From the NCBI GenBank assembly GCA_016793535.1, contig JAEUHA010000302.1, forward strand, positions 1-44,180: a DNA stretch of 44,180 bases. Reading direction: 5' to 3'. Positions 30,658 through 38,278 of the stretch are shown here, piece after piece. Every line of letters starts with the position of its first letter. The stretch's first letter is position 1. This DNA comes from Opitutaceae bacterium (GTDB lineage: Bacteria > Verrucomicrobiota > Verrucomicrobiia > Opitutales > Opitutaceae). The position numbers were made by a program, and so were the translations under genes. The notes below the pieces were generated by a model. It was not told where the DNA came from. It did not search any database and worked only from the letters and a program-made list of their open reading frames with translations.

Positions 30658-31938
30658 TCACCCGCGAAACGTCGTCATCAGCTGCGCGTAGATTTTGGCG
30701 CTCGCGAGCAGTTCCTTGACCTCCGCGCGTTCGTCGACGCCGTGATAATCCACGCCGCCGGGACCGTAGCCGAGGGTCGGGATCTTCAGGTGATGCGAGA
30801 AGAAATGCATGTCGTTGAAGCCGGTCGACACATTAAAGACCGTCTCCTCGCGGCGCACGCCCGTCACGCACTCGGCCATGGCGCGGAAGAACGGATGCGT
30901 CGGTTCCGAGAAGCACGAGTAGTTTTCGGAAATCTTGTGCACCGTGACGCGACAATCGGGGATCTTCGCGGCGGCGGCGGCGATGAAGGCGCGCAACTCG
31001 CGTTCCGCGGTGGCGTGGCGTTCGATCGGGATCACGCGGCGGTCGATGGTGAAACTGGCGTGCGCCGGCACCGTGTTGATCTTGGCGCCTTCGCCGCAAT
31101 GAAACACGCCGCCGAGATTGACCGTTGGCCGGTGCAGGCGGCCTTCCGGCGTGCGCCAGGTACGGCGCGCGAGCATCTGCTTGTAGGGGGCAAACGCGCG
31201 GATCAACGCGGCCATTTTCTCGAGCGCATTGATGCCCTTGTGCGGCAGCGAGCCGTGGGCGGGGCGGCCATGCACGCGGACTTCGAGCCAGAGGGTGCCG
31301 TTGTGGCCGCAGCACACGGTCGGGCCCTCGCCGCCCTCCATGACGATGGCGTAATCGGGCCGGATTGGAGCGTGTTCGACGAGCCAGCCCGTGCCGAGGG
31401 CCGAGTCCGTCTCCTCGTCGGCCGTGAACGACACCTCGAGGTTCATGCTGGGTCGGGCGCCCGTGGCGCGGACGGCCCGCAGCGCCATCAGGAGGCTGGC
31501 GATCGAACCCTTCATGTCCGCGGTGCCGCGGCCGTAGATCCAGCCCCGTTCGATGGCGCCGCTGAACGGACTGCCGTGTTTCCACGCGCCCGAGACCGGC
31601 ACGACGTCGTAGTGGGCGTTGAAATGGAGCGTCCGCTTCGCCCCGCGCACCGGCAGTTTGCCCAGCACGTTGAATCGGGGATACCGCTGCAATTCAGGTG
31701 GTAGCGCGCGTTGGACGATTGCCTTCGGGAGCGGGTAGCGGCGAGACCGCAACCCCAGGTCCGTGAGTTCCCGGGTCAGCCACGCCGTTTGCCGGTCGTA
31801 GTTTTCCCCCGGGGGATTGACCGTGGAAACGCCGACCAGGTGCCGCAGGCGGTCCAGGAGCTCGTTGGGATGGCGATCGATGTAGTCTGCGGGAGTCACG
31901 GCGCGGAAAGGCTGCGGGTGGAAACGGCCGGGCACCAT
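30658..31938 (-). CDS. M20-family metallopeptidase (ArgE/DapE/CPG2 type)
   Basis: This is a 426-residue cytoplasmic protein from ATG 31938 (a GTG at 31902 is also possible). The two-metal site is complete: His109 and Asp111 in FNAHYDVVP, Asp141 in GRGTADMKG, Glu175-Glu176 in TADEETDS (general base plus ligand), Glu in IVMEGGEGPT, and a late His in GPGGVDYHGVDERAEV. The lid/dimerisation domain contains GRPAHGSLPHKGINA. This family cleaves amide bonds, such as N-acetylornithine or N-succinyl-diaminopimelate, or C-terminal residues of peptides. The exact substrate is not decidable here, as no arg or dap gene is adjacent. It is divergent from terC with a 160-bp spacer that could form RNA structure on the terC side. 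Confidence 0.87.
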   Translation of the reverse strand: MVPGRFHPQPFRAVTPADYIDRHPNELLDRLRHLVGVSTVNPPGENYDRQTAWLTRELTDLGLRSRRYPLPKAIVQRALPPELQRYPRFNVLGKLPVRGAKRTLHFNAHYDVVPVSGAWKHGSPFSGAIERGWIYGRGTADMKGSIASLLMALRAVRATGARPSMNLEVSFTADEETDSALGTGWLVEHAPIRPDYAIVMEGGEGPTVCCGHNGTLWLEVRVHGRPAHGSLPHKGINALEKMAALIRAFAPYKQMLARRTWRTPEGRLHRPTVNLGGVFHCGEGAKINTVPAHASFTIDRRVIPIERHATAERELRAFIAAAAAKIPDCRVTVHKISENYSCFSEPTHPFFRAMAECVTGVRREETVFNVSTGFNDMHFFSHHLKIPTLGYGPGGVDYHGVDERAEVKELLASAKIYAQLMTTFRG

Positions 31939-31946
31939 GGAAAAAT

Positions 31947-31997
31947 GGCGCTTACCCGGCCGCCCGGTGACCCCGATGCGGGGTTGAACGCGGCGCC
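31947..31997 (+). promoter_or_regulatory. Possible structured 5' leader of terC
   Basis: GGCGC (31947-31951) can pair with GCGCC (31993-31997), closing a region with an inner hairpin ACCCC-GATGC-GGGGT (31970-31984). It lies 100-150 bp before the terC start. In other bacteria terC/alx genes can follow a manganese-sensing yybP-ykoY riboswitch. I looked for that motif and cannot recognise it, so this is only a candidate structure. Confidence 0.2.
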
Positions 31998-32098
31998 AAG
32001 CAGGACGCGGGCCCTTGCGGCGTGGAAGATTCGTTGGAGTTTCGAAGCCGGTACAGGTTGTGCATGGGCGGTCCGATGACTTCCTCCCTCGGGGTTCA

Positions 32099-33136
32099 AT
32101 GAATTCGATCACGCTGTTTCCGTTTGCCGAGTATTGGTGGTTCTATGCGTCCTTCACCGTGGCGGTGATGGGCATGCTCGCGCTCGACCTGGGCGTGTTT
32201 CACCGCAACGCGCACGCGGTGAGCATGAAGGAGGCCCTGGGGTGGACGATCACGTGGTGCGTGCTCGCGCTGACGTTTTGCTTCGCGTTCTGGCAGTACG
32301 CGGAGTGGAAGCTGCCGCAGGATCCGCGGTTGATCGCGGCGGGGGTCACGGCCGAGGCGGCGCAGGCGATCGCGCGGCAGAGCGCCCTGGAGTTCCTGAC
32401 CGGCTACGTGATCGAGCTCTCGCTGTCGGTGGATAACATCTTCGTTTTCGTCGTCGTCTTCACCTTCTTCGGCATCCCCCGCGAGTATCAGCACCGGGTG
32501 CTGTTCTTCGGCATCCTGGGCGCGCTGGTCTTCCGGGTGCTGTTCATCTCCCTGGGTGCGGTGCTGATGAAGTTCCACTGGGTCATCTGGGTCTTCGGCG
32601 GCTTCCTGGTGCTGACCGGCCTCAAGATCCTGTTTGCGCCGGAAAAGCCGCTCGATCCGGAGAAGAACCCGCTGCTCCGGCTGTTGCGCCGCTTCGTGCC
32701 GATCACCCCGCAACTGCACGGGCAGAAGTTCCTCGTGATGCAAAACGGCGTGCGGCACGGCACCCCGCTGCTTGTGGCGCTGATGGCGATCGAGTTCAGT
32801 GACATCATCTTCGCCGTGGACTCGGTGCCCGCGATCTTCGCCATCACGCGGGAGCCGCTGATTGTGTTCACGTCGAACATCTTCGCGATCCTAGGCCTGC
32901 GCTCGATGTTCTTCCTGCTGTCCGGGGTGATGCACAAGTTCCACTACCTAAAGTACGGCCTCGGCATCGTCCTGATCTTCGTCGGCCTGAAGATGGCCTG
33001 GCTCAACGAAGCCTTCGGCGGCAAATTCCCGATCACCTGGTCGCTCGCCATCATTGCGGGTGTCCTCGGCAGCTCGGTGGTCGTGTCGCTGCTGTTTCCC
33101 AAGCCGGCGGAGACACACGCCGGGTCGGCGGGGTGA
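32099..33136 (+). CDS. TerC/Alx-family membrane protein
   Basis: This is a 345-residue protein with about nine hydrophobic segments. Conserved acidic motifs within the membrane identify the TerC/Alx family: MLALDLGVFHRNAHAVSMKEA near the start, SLSVDNIFVFVVVF in the third or fourth segment, and EFSDIIFAVDSVPAIFAIT later. Members are implicated in manganese efflux and metal loading of exported proteins, and were first seen with tellurite resistance and alkaline induction. The length matches Alx rather than the shorter tellurite-operon TerC. I chose ATG 32099, where the hydrophobic N-terminus begins (MNSITLFPFAEYWWFY). It is convergent with exoD (52-bp gap). Confidence 0.93.
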   Translation: MNSITLFPFAEYWWFYASFTVAVMGMLALDLGVFHRNAHAVSMKEALGWTITWCVLALTFCFAFWQYAEWKLPQDPRLIAAGVTAEAAQAIARQSALEFLTGYVIELSLSVDNIFVFVVVFTFFGIPREYQHRVLFFGILGALVFRVLFISLGAVLMKFHWVIWVFGGFLVLTGLKILFAPEKPLDPEKNPLLRLLRRFVPITPQLHGQKFLVMQNGVRHGTPLLVALMAIEFSDIIFAVDSVPAIFAITREPLIVFTSNIFAILGLRSMFFLLSGVMHKFHYLKYGLGIVLIFVGLKMAWLNEAFGGKFPITWSLAIIAGVLGSSVVVSLLFPKPAETHAGSAG

Positions 33137-33188
33137 GACGGGGAACGGGCTGGGCAATAACGAGGACGGCGGGCAGGAAAGCGAAGGA

Positions 33189-33893
33189 TTAAGCTGCTCC
33201 TACCAGCTGCTTTAACCACGCCCAGACGAAATCGAGCACCTCCACCCCGAAAATCGCGATTGCGCCGAAGAACACCACGCCGAGCAGGGTCGTGAGATAG
33301 CCGGCGACGATGAAAACGCCGTCGCGCTCAAGCAGCCCGGCGGCGGTGAGCATGATTGCCCAGGCCGGGATCGTGTTGCTGAAGGGAATGGGCAGGGGGA
33401 GCAGCAGCAGCAGCGCGCAAAGGACGATCGGCACGGCGTGGACCTGCTCGCGCAGGGGTGAGCCGGTCACCCAGAGCATCCGCGGGCGGAGCAGCCGCTC
33501 AAAGGCCAGGATGATCTTGCGCGTCACCGCGAAGACCTTCGCGAACACCTTGGGCGGCAGCCGGGTGTCGAGGAGCTTGGCGGGCAGCCAGGGCTTCGCC
33601 CCGATGGCCAGGCGCACGCCGATGAGGGCGATGATCAGGCCGAAGGGGGTCGACAATCCCGGCAGGGGCACCGGGGTGGAGAATGGCAGCGCGAGCAGCA
33701 GGAGCAGCAGGACGAATCCGCGGCCGTGCAGCAGCCCGATGACCTCGCGCAAGGTCACGGTCTCCACCTCGAATTCGCGCAGGATCAGCGCGAACTCCTC
33801 CGAGAGCTTGCGCGGGTGGGCCGGGTCCGGCGGTACGATGACGGAGGGGCCGGTGGGCGGCGGCGGGCTGTCAGGTGCCCCGGCGGTTGCCAT
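33189..33893 (-). CDS. exoD: ExoD-family membrane protein
   Basis: This is a 234-residue protein whose ATG 33893 overlaps the 3' end of queE by 23 bp in another frame. It has the ExoD signature: a Pro-rich cytoplasmic start, then ETVTLREVIGLLHGRGFVLLLLLLALPF, STPFGLIIALIGVRLAIG, LPLPIPFSNTIPAWAIML and GLLERDGVFIVAGYL. ExoD was first linked to exopolysaccharide synthesis and alkali resistance in rhizobia; the molecular function is unknown. The overlap with queE means it is translated from the queCE transcript, an odd partnership. Confidence 0.87.
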   Translation of the reverse strand: MATAGAPDSPPPPTGPSVIVPPDPAHPRKLSEEFALILREFEVETVTLREVIGLLHGRGFVLLLLLLALPFSTPVPLPGLSTPFGLIIALIGVRLAIGAKPWLPAKLLDTRLPPKVFAKVFAVTRKIILAFERLLRPRMLWVTGSPLREQVHAVPIVLCALLLLLPLPIPFSNTIPAWAIMLTAAGLLERDGVFIVAGYLTTLLGVVFFGAIAIFGVEVLDFVWAWLKQLVGAA

Positions 33894-34566
33894 AGAGTTC
33901 GATGTGCAGCCGGTGGGCGTAGCGATAGCCGCGCGCCTTGCAGAGTTCACCGAGCCAGGCGGCCCGGTCGCGCATCCGCTCCAGGGACGTCGCCTCCGGC
34001 ATCAGGAGCACCTTGTGCCGGGGAATCTCCCGGTGCAGGGCGGCGAGCATGTGTTCGAGTTCGTCCACATCCTCCGGCCGCGCGACGACAAACTTGAACT
34101 GGTACGCATACCGGTCGACCCAGGCCCGGACGACGTCGGGCTGCCAGCGGGTCGCCTCGTGCTTGCGTCGCCAGGCGGCGTGCGCCAGCGGGTCCGGCGC
34201 GGAGTTCAGGAGCTTGGGCGAAAGCGACGCCAGGTCGCACGCAATGTCGTCGGGTGCGATTGTCGCCGCCGTCTCGATCGTGAGGTGCCGCCCGGTCGCC
34301 TTGAGCTCGGCCGCCAGCGCGTGAACGTCCTTGGCGATCATCGGTTCGCCGCCGGTCAGGACGACGTGGCGCGCGGCGGGATGACTTTCCACCGCGGCGA
34401 CGATCTGCGGAATCGTCCGGATCTCGCCTTCGGGCTGCCACGACGCGTACGGCGTGTCGCACCAGGCACAGCGCAGGTTGCAGCCGCTCGTGCGCACGAA
34501 CACCGACGGCACGCCGGTCAACTCGCCTTCGCCCTGGATCGAATAGAATGTCTCGGCGATCAGCAT
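33871..34566 (-). CDS. queE: 7-carboxy-7-deazaguanine synthase
   Basis: This is a 231-residue radical-SAM protein. The cluster motif near the N-terminus is the short CNLRCAWCDTPYAS (CxxxCxxC), preceded by FYSIQGEGELTGVPSVFVR, the QueE signature. The substrate/SAM region VVLTGGEPM follows, then HLTIETAAT and LMPEATSLE. It converts 6-carboxytetrahydropterin to 7-carboxy-7-deazaguanine, step three of the queuosine precursor (preQ0) pathway. Its ATG overlaps the end of queC by 7 bp and its 3' end overlaps exoD by 23 bp, so the three genes are translationally coupled. queD, queF and folE are not in the window. Confidence 0.96.
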   Translation of the reverse strand: MLIAETFYSIQGEGELTGVPSVFVRTSGCNLRCAWCDTPYASWQPEGEIRTIPQIVAAVESHPAARHVVLTGGEPMIAKDVHALAAELKATGRHLTIETAATIAPDDIACDLASLSPKLLNSAPDPLAHAAWRRKHEATRWQPDVVRAWVDRYAYQFKFVVARPEDVDELEHMLAALHREIPRHKVLLMPEATSLERMRDRAAWLGELCKARGYRYAHRLHIELYGNRRGT

Positions 34567-35255
34567 GGCGCGCGGACCGGCTTTTCCGGCAGGGGTTCAC
34601 GCGACGCGTACTCCGTGGGGTCCGCCAACCCGGCGAGGGCGAACGCCTCGCGGCGCTCGACACACGTGCCGCACCGGCCGCAATGCACGTCGCCGCCCTG
34701 ATAGCACGACCACGTGCGCGCGAAATCGACTCCCAGCCGGGCGCCTTCCGCGGCGATCTGGCCCTTGGTGAGCGCGATGAACGGGCGCAGCAGCCGCACC
34801 TCCGCGTACGTGCCCAGCCGCATCGCGTCGCCCATCGCGCGCATGAAGTCCTCGCGGCAATCCGGATAGATCGCGTGGTCACCGCCGTGGGCCGCGATCA
34901 CGAGCCCCTCCGCCCCGACGCTCTCCGCGAACCCGCACGCGATCGAAAGCAGGATCGCGTTGCGGAACGGCACGACGGTCTGCCGCATGTTGTCCGCCTC
35001 GTAGTGGCCCTCGGGAATCTCGCCGCCGCCCTTGAGCAGGTGCGACGCAAACAGGCGCGAGATGAAGTCGAGCGTGATGACCTCGTGGCGCGCGCCGAGC
35101 CGCCGGGCGTGCTCCGCGGCGAACGGAATCTCGCGGTGATTGTGCTTGGCTCCGTAGTCGAAACTCACCGCCGCCGAGACCGCGTGCTCGCGCGCCGCCC
35201 AGTAAAGCGCGGTCACCGAGTCCATCCCGCCGGAACACAGCACGAGAACCTTCAT
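34560..35255 (-). CDS. queC: 7-cyano-7-deazaguanine (preQ0) synthase
   Basis: This is a 231-residue protein starting at ATG 35255 with the PP-loop MKVLVLCSGGMDSVTALYW, which binds ATP. The C-terminal zinc site is SCYQGGDVHCGRCGTCVERREAF (four Cys). FAESVGAEGLVIAAHGGD and YPDCREDFM are further QueC signatures. It uses ATP and ammonia to turn 7-carboxy-7-deazaguanine into preQ0, the precursor of queuosine in tRNA. First gene of the queC-queE-exoD operon; the region upstream (35256-35718) contains palindromes and mobile-element copy 2, and I see no clear promoter boxes in it. Confidence 0.96.
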   Translation of the reverse strand: MKVLVLCSGGMDSVTALYWAAREHAVSAAVSFDYGAKHNHREIPFAAEHARRLGARHEVITLDFISRLFASHLLKGGGEIPEGHYEADNMRQTVVPFRNAILLSIACGFAESVGAEGLVIAAHGGDHAIYPDCREDFMRAMGDAMRLGTYAEVRLLRPFIALTKGQIAAEGARLGVDFARTWSCYQGGDVHCGRCGTCVERREAFALAGLADPTEYASREPLPEKPVRAPC

Positions 35256-35336
35256 CGTTGGTAGTGCCGCAAAAGGGCACGGAAAGGGCAAAAAAGAAAA
35301 CGTGGGGCGAAGGGTTGGACCGCCGGCTGCCGTGAA

Positions 35337-35607
35337 GGTGGGAGGGACTTGACGCCCCGATCGAACGCTCGGCCTCACCTCAGGTCGGGCTCATGCAGTT
35401 GAAAGTTGAAAGATGAGAGTTGAAAGACACGACGCCGCGGGCGCGGGTTGAAATCGCGGTCTGCCGGCAGCCCGCACCGAAAGGTGCCTTCGCTTTCCGT
35501 CTGCCAAACGGTTGTTCGTCCCGTCGAGTTTGGCTCTTTCAACGTTCAACCCTCAACTTTCAGCTGCATGCCTCCGGCTCAGGCCGGGGCGCCAAGCCCC
35601 TCCCACC
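35337..35607. repeat. Split inverted repeat of the GTGGGAGGGGCTT family, interrupted by the 204-bp element
   Basis: The left arm 35337-35358 (GGTGGGAGGGACTTGACGCC...) and right arm 35586-35607 are reverse complements with 2 mismatches in 22 and belong to the same word family as 9953-10026. The copy-2 mobile element (35379-35582) lies between the arms. The simplest reading is that the element inserted into the loop of an existing palindrome. Together they occupy most of the 463-bp gene-free stretch between queC and the deacetylase-like gene. Confidence 0.75.
35379..35582. mobile_element. MITE-like element, copy 2
   Basis: This is the second copy of the element at 16413-16615, same orientation, identical in length over the 194-bp core (35386-35579 against 16419-16612) with about 7 base differences, several of them transitions. 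The ends again carry the GCAGTTGAAAGTTGA-type inverted repeat. The left end reads CTCAGGT and the right end CTCAGG, which as a direct TCAGG repeat might be a target-site trace, but copy 1 does not show it. Confidence 0.8.
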
Positions 35608-35718
35608 GGCAGGTTGGGATGCGGGTCGTGCCGGTTTACGAGGCAGGATGCCCCGTCCACGCCCCGAGCCAAAGATTGGCAACCGGTCCGTTTTCCGCAA
35701 ACTCCCGGGAAAACTCCC

Positions 35719-36600
35719 ATGTTGATCCTGCACGATCCGCGTTGCGCCGAGTACGGCTCGTCGATGCGGCCGGAACAGCCGGCGCGCGTGATCCGGTCCG
35801 CCGCGCACTTGAAGTCGGCCCATCCCGACTGGACCTGGCGGGTGCCGGCCGACGCGGTGGCAACCGACGACGTGCTCCAGCTCGCCCACACCCCGGCGCA
35901 CCTGAAGCGGCTGGTCGCGGAGCGGGACTTCGACCCTGACACGCCCTTCCTGCCCGGGATTCCGGACCACGCCCGACGTTCCGTCGCCGCTGCCATCGAG
36001 GCCGCGCGCCACGCCGCGACGAGTCCGCGGCACGAGCCCGTCTTTTCCCTGATGCGCCCGCCGGGCCACCATGCGACGGCGAGCCAGGCGATGGGTTTCT
36101 GTTACCTCAATCAGATCGCGATCGCCGCGCTCTATGCCCAGCGGCACCTGCACGCGCCGCGGGTGGCGGTGTGGGATTTCGACGCCCACCACGGCAATGG
36201 CACCGAGGCGATTTTCCAGACCCAGCCGCGGACGTTTTTCGCCTCGGTGCATCAATACCCGGGCTACCCCGGGACCGGCACGCAGCACCTCGGCGCGGCG
36301 ATCCGCAACTGGCCCGTCGCCCCCAACAGCCCGCGTCAGGTGCACATGACCGCCCTCCGGGAATCACTCGACGCCGTCGTCGCATTCAATCCCGACCTGA
36401 TCCTCGTCTCCGCCGGTTTTGACGCGTATGCGCGTGACCCGATCACCTCCATGACTTTGGAGCAGGAGGACTTTGCCACCTTGGGTCGCTGGCTCGGGGA
36501 ACTCGGCCGACCGGCCGCCGCGGTGCTCGAAGGGGGCTACCACGAAGATCTCCCTTTGTTGATTGATGCATTCCTGACCGCGTGGAATAAGTCCGCCTAG
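35719..36600 (+). CDS. Histone-deacetylase-superfamily amidohydrolase
   Basis: This is a 293-residue protein from ATG 35719 (MLILHDPRCAEYG). The deacetylase motifs are complete: LMRPPGHHAT (His117-His118), zinc ligands Asp155 and His157 in VWDFDAHHGNGT, third ligand Asp235 in LVSAGFDAYARDP, and the transition-state Tyr274 in LEGGYHEDL. Bacterial members deacetylate small substrates such as acetylpolyamines or acetoin-like molecules, or acetyl-lysine. This one is of the compact bacterial length without extra domains, so the substrate is open. The upstream frame runs into the mobile element, hence this start. RNase D begins 10 bp downstream, so the two are likely co-transcribed. Confidence 0.92.
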   Translation: MLILHDPRCAEYGSSMRPEQPARVIRSAAHLKSAHPDWTWRVPADAVATDDVLQLAHTPAHLKRLVAERDFDPDTPFLPGIPDHARRSVAAAIEAARHAATSPRHEPVFSLMRPPGHHATASQAMGFCYLNQIAIAALYAQRHLHAPRVAVWDFDAHHGNGTEAIFQTQPRTFFASVHQYPGYPGTGTQHLGAAIRNWPVAPNSPRQVHMTALRESLDAVVAFNPDLILVSAGFDAYARDPITSMTLEQEDFATLGRWLGELGRPAAAVLEGGYHEDLPLLIDAFLTAWNKSA

Positions 36601-36609
36601 CACCGTCGC

Positions 36610-37791
36610 ATGATTTCCCGCTTCCTTCCGTCACGGCTGCGCCGTTTCCTCGGCGTGAAAGTGACGTCCAGTCCCCCTTCCTACTTGCTCCTCGACCAGC
36701 CTGGTTCGTTGGCCCCGCTTCTCACCGCCCTCGAAAAGGTGCACGAGGTGTCGCTCGATACCGAGGCGGACAACATGTACCACTACAAGACCCGGGTCTG
36801 CCTGCTGCAGTTCCTGGTCGGGGGTGAGGTGTTTCTCGTCGATGTGCTGGCGCCGGGACTCAAGCTCGAGCCGCTCTGGAAGGTCCTCGCTGAAAAGCAT
36901 CTCATCATGCACGGCAGCGACTTCGACCTCCGGCTGTTGCATGACCTCTGCCGCTTCCGGCCGCAAAGTCTCTTTGATACCATGCTGGCGGCGCAGTTGC
37001 TCGGGGTTCCCCGGTTTGGCCTGGCAGCGCTCCTTGACCAGCATTTCGGGGTGGCGCTCGACAAGGACGGCCAGAAGGCGAACTGGTCGAAGCGACCCCT
37101 GACGCCGAAGCTGCTCGACTATGCCGCGCTCGACGTGTGGCACCTGCCGGCCCTGCGCGACATCCTGAAGCGCGAGCTGAAGAAGCTGGGCCGCCTGGCC
37201 TGGCTGGAACAGCAGTGTGAGGCGCAGATCGCCGCCGGTTTCGAGGGCTTTGCCCCGGCGACGGAAAACGACTGGCGGATCGGTCGGAGCGAACGGCTCC
37301 GCGGACCCGGGCTGAGCGTGCTCCATGCGGTCTGGCATTGGCGGGAAGCCCAGGCGCAGCGGCTCGACACGCCGCCGTTCAAGGTCTGCGGCAACACCCT
37401 CCTCCTCAAGATCGCCGAAGCGGCCGAGGCGGGCGACAGCGAGGCCACGATCCTGAACTCCGTGCACCTCGGCAAGCGGCACGACCGGATCTTTCCCTCC
37501 CTCACCGCCGCCGTCCGCGCCGGCCTGGCGCGCGACCCCAAGACCTTGCCGCGGCGACCCGGCCGGGATCCCAACCACGTCTCGCTCAATCAGGACGAAA
37601 TCGAGCTGCAGGACCGGATTCGCAACGACCGCGACCGCGTGGCCAAGGAGCTGGAAATCGAACCCACGCTGATCGCCAACCGGTCGCAGCTTTCCCAGAT
37701 CGCCCGGCAGCCCCGCAAAGTCGGCGATATCCTGCTGCCGTGGCAGGCGGAGTTGCTCCTGCGCCAGCCTTCCCTGAAGGCCTCCGAATAG
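36610..37791 (+). CDS. rnd: Ribonuclease D-like DEDDy exonuclease
   Basis: This is a 393-residue protein. The N-terminal DEDDy 3'-5' exonuclease domain has Asp50 and Glu52 (VSLDTEADNMY), Asp106 (MHGSDFDLRLL), and Tyr171 with Asp175 (LLDYAALDVWHL); NWSKRPLTPKLLDYA is typical of RNase D. The HRDC-type helical region follows (LHAVWHWREAQAQRLDTPPF, then a second such unit after about 300). It trims 3' ends of tRNA precursors and other structured RNAs. The N-terminus (FLPSRLRRFLGVKVTS) is about 20 residues longer than in E. coli RNase D. It lies 10 bp after the deacetylase-like gene. Confidence 0.92.
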   Translation: MISRFLPSRLRRFLGVKVTSSPPSYLLLDQPGSLAPLLTALEKVHEVSLDTEADNMYHYKTRVCLLQFLVGGEVFLVDVLAPGLKLEPLWKVLAEKHLIMHGSDFDLRLLHDLCRFRPQSLFDTMLAAQLLGVPRFGLAALLDQHFGVALDKDGQKANWSKRPLTPKLLDYAALDVWHLPALRDILKRELKKLGRLAWLEQQCEAQIAAGFEGFAPATENDWRIGRSERLRGPGLSVLHAVWHWREAQAQRLDTPPFKVCGNTLLLKIAEAAEAGDSEATILNSVHLGKRHDRIFPSLTAAVRAGLARDPKTLPRRPGRDPNHVSLNQDEIELQDRIRNDRDRVAKELEIEPTLIANRSQLSQIARQPRKVGDILLPWQAELLLRQPSLKASE

Positions 37792-37863
37792 GGGTCGTCC
37801 CGTCGATCCCCACACTTGCGAAACTTTTCCCCGCGCTCCAGCGTCCCTCCCCGCCGCCTCCCC

Positions 37864-38118
37864 ATGAAGTCGATACCCGCCCTCGCCGTCGCCCTTGCCG
37901 TCCTCCTGTTTGCGTCCGGCTGCGCCACCCGCAACACGTCGAGCGGAGGCAAGGAGACCACGGTGCTCGGCGGGGCCGTCACGGTGGCGACCGACTCCTT
38001 CCAGCCCGTCACGCCCGCGACGCTCAACGTCGACACGACCAAGATCGCCGGGAAGTCCGGTCCCTCCGGCAAGAAGGTCTCGATCCTCTGGGGCCTGGTG
38101 ACGCTGCACGATTATTGA
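37864..38118 (+). CDS. Small lipoprotein
   Basis: This is an 84-residue protein from ATG 37864. The signal peptide ends in a lipobox LLFASGC with Cys20 as the lipid-anchored residue. The mature part is short (TRNTSSGGKETTVLGGAVTV...WGLVTLHDY) and rich in Ser, Thr and Lys with no recognisable domain. The start is preceded by CGCCGCCTCCCC, and the gene is followed about 100 bp on by a strong terminator. Anchored in the inner or outer membrane (Asp at +2 is absent, favouring the outer membrane in E. coli rules, which may not apply). Function unknown. Confidence 0.75.
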   Translation: MKSIPALAVALAVLLFASGCATRNTSSGGKETTVLGGAVTVATDSFQPVTPATLNVDTTKIAGKSGPSGKKVSILWGLVTLHDY

Positions 38119-38221
38119 TGGCCTCGGGAGGAACGGACCGGCCGGCTCGTTCTTCCTGTTCCAGAGTGGTGGTTGCCCCGCCCCGGCACGCCCTCCGCAG
38201 TTAAACTCCCATGATTTTCCC

Positions 38222-38250
38222 CGCCGCGACTCCACCGTCGCGGCGTTTTT
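38222..38250 (+). terminator. Intrinsic terminator
   Basis: A perfect 9-bp stem, CGCCGCGAC (38222-38230) with GTCGCGGCG (38237-38245), a 6-nt loop and five Ts. It ends the deacetylase/RNase D/lipoprotein transcript and lies 29 bp before the oleC-like ATG. Confidence 0.9.
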
Positions 38251-38278
38251 GTTGCCCGGGCCCGGGACGTTTGCCGCA

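Noticed and set aside
31939-32098. A yybP-ykoY manganese riboswitch before terC, as found before alx in E. coli.
   Set aside because: I could not find the conserved GGGGAGUA-type and pairing elements; only a generic GC-rich fold is visible. A covariance search against that family would decide.
35379-35583. TCAGG direct repeat as a target-site duplication of the mobile element.
   Set aside because: Copy 1 shows inverted rather than direct flanks (CTCAG and CTGAG), so the match at copy 2 may be chance.
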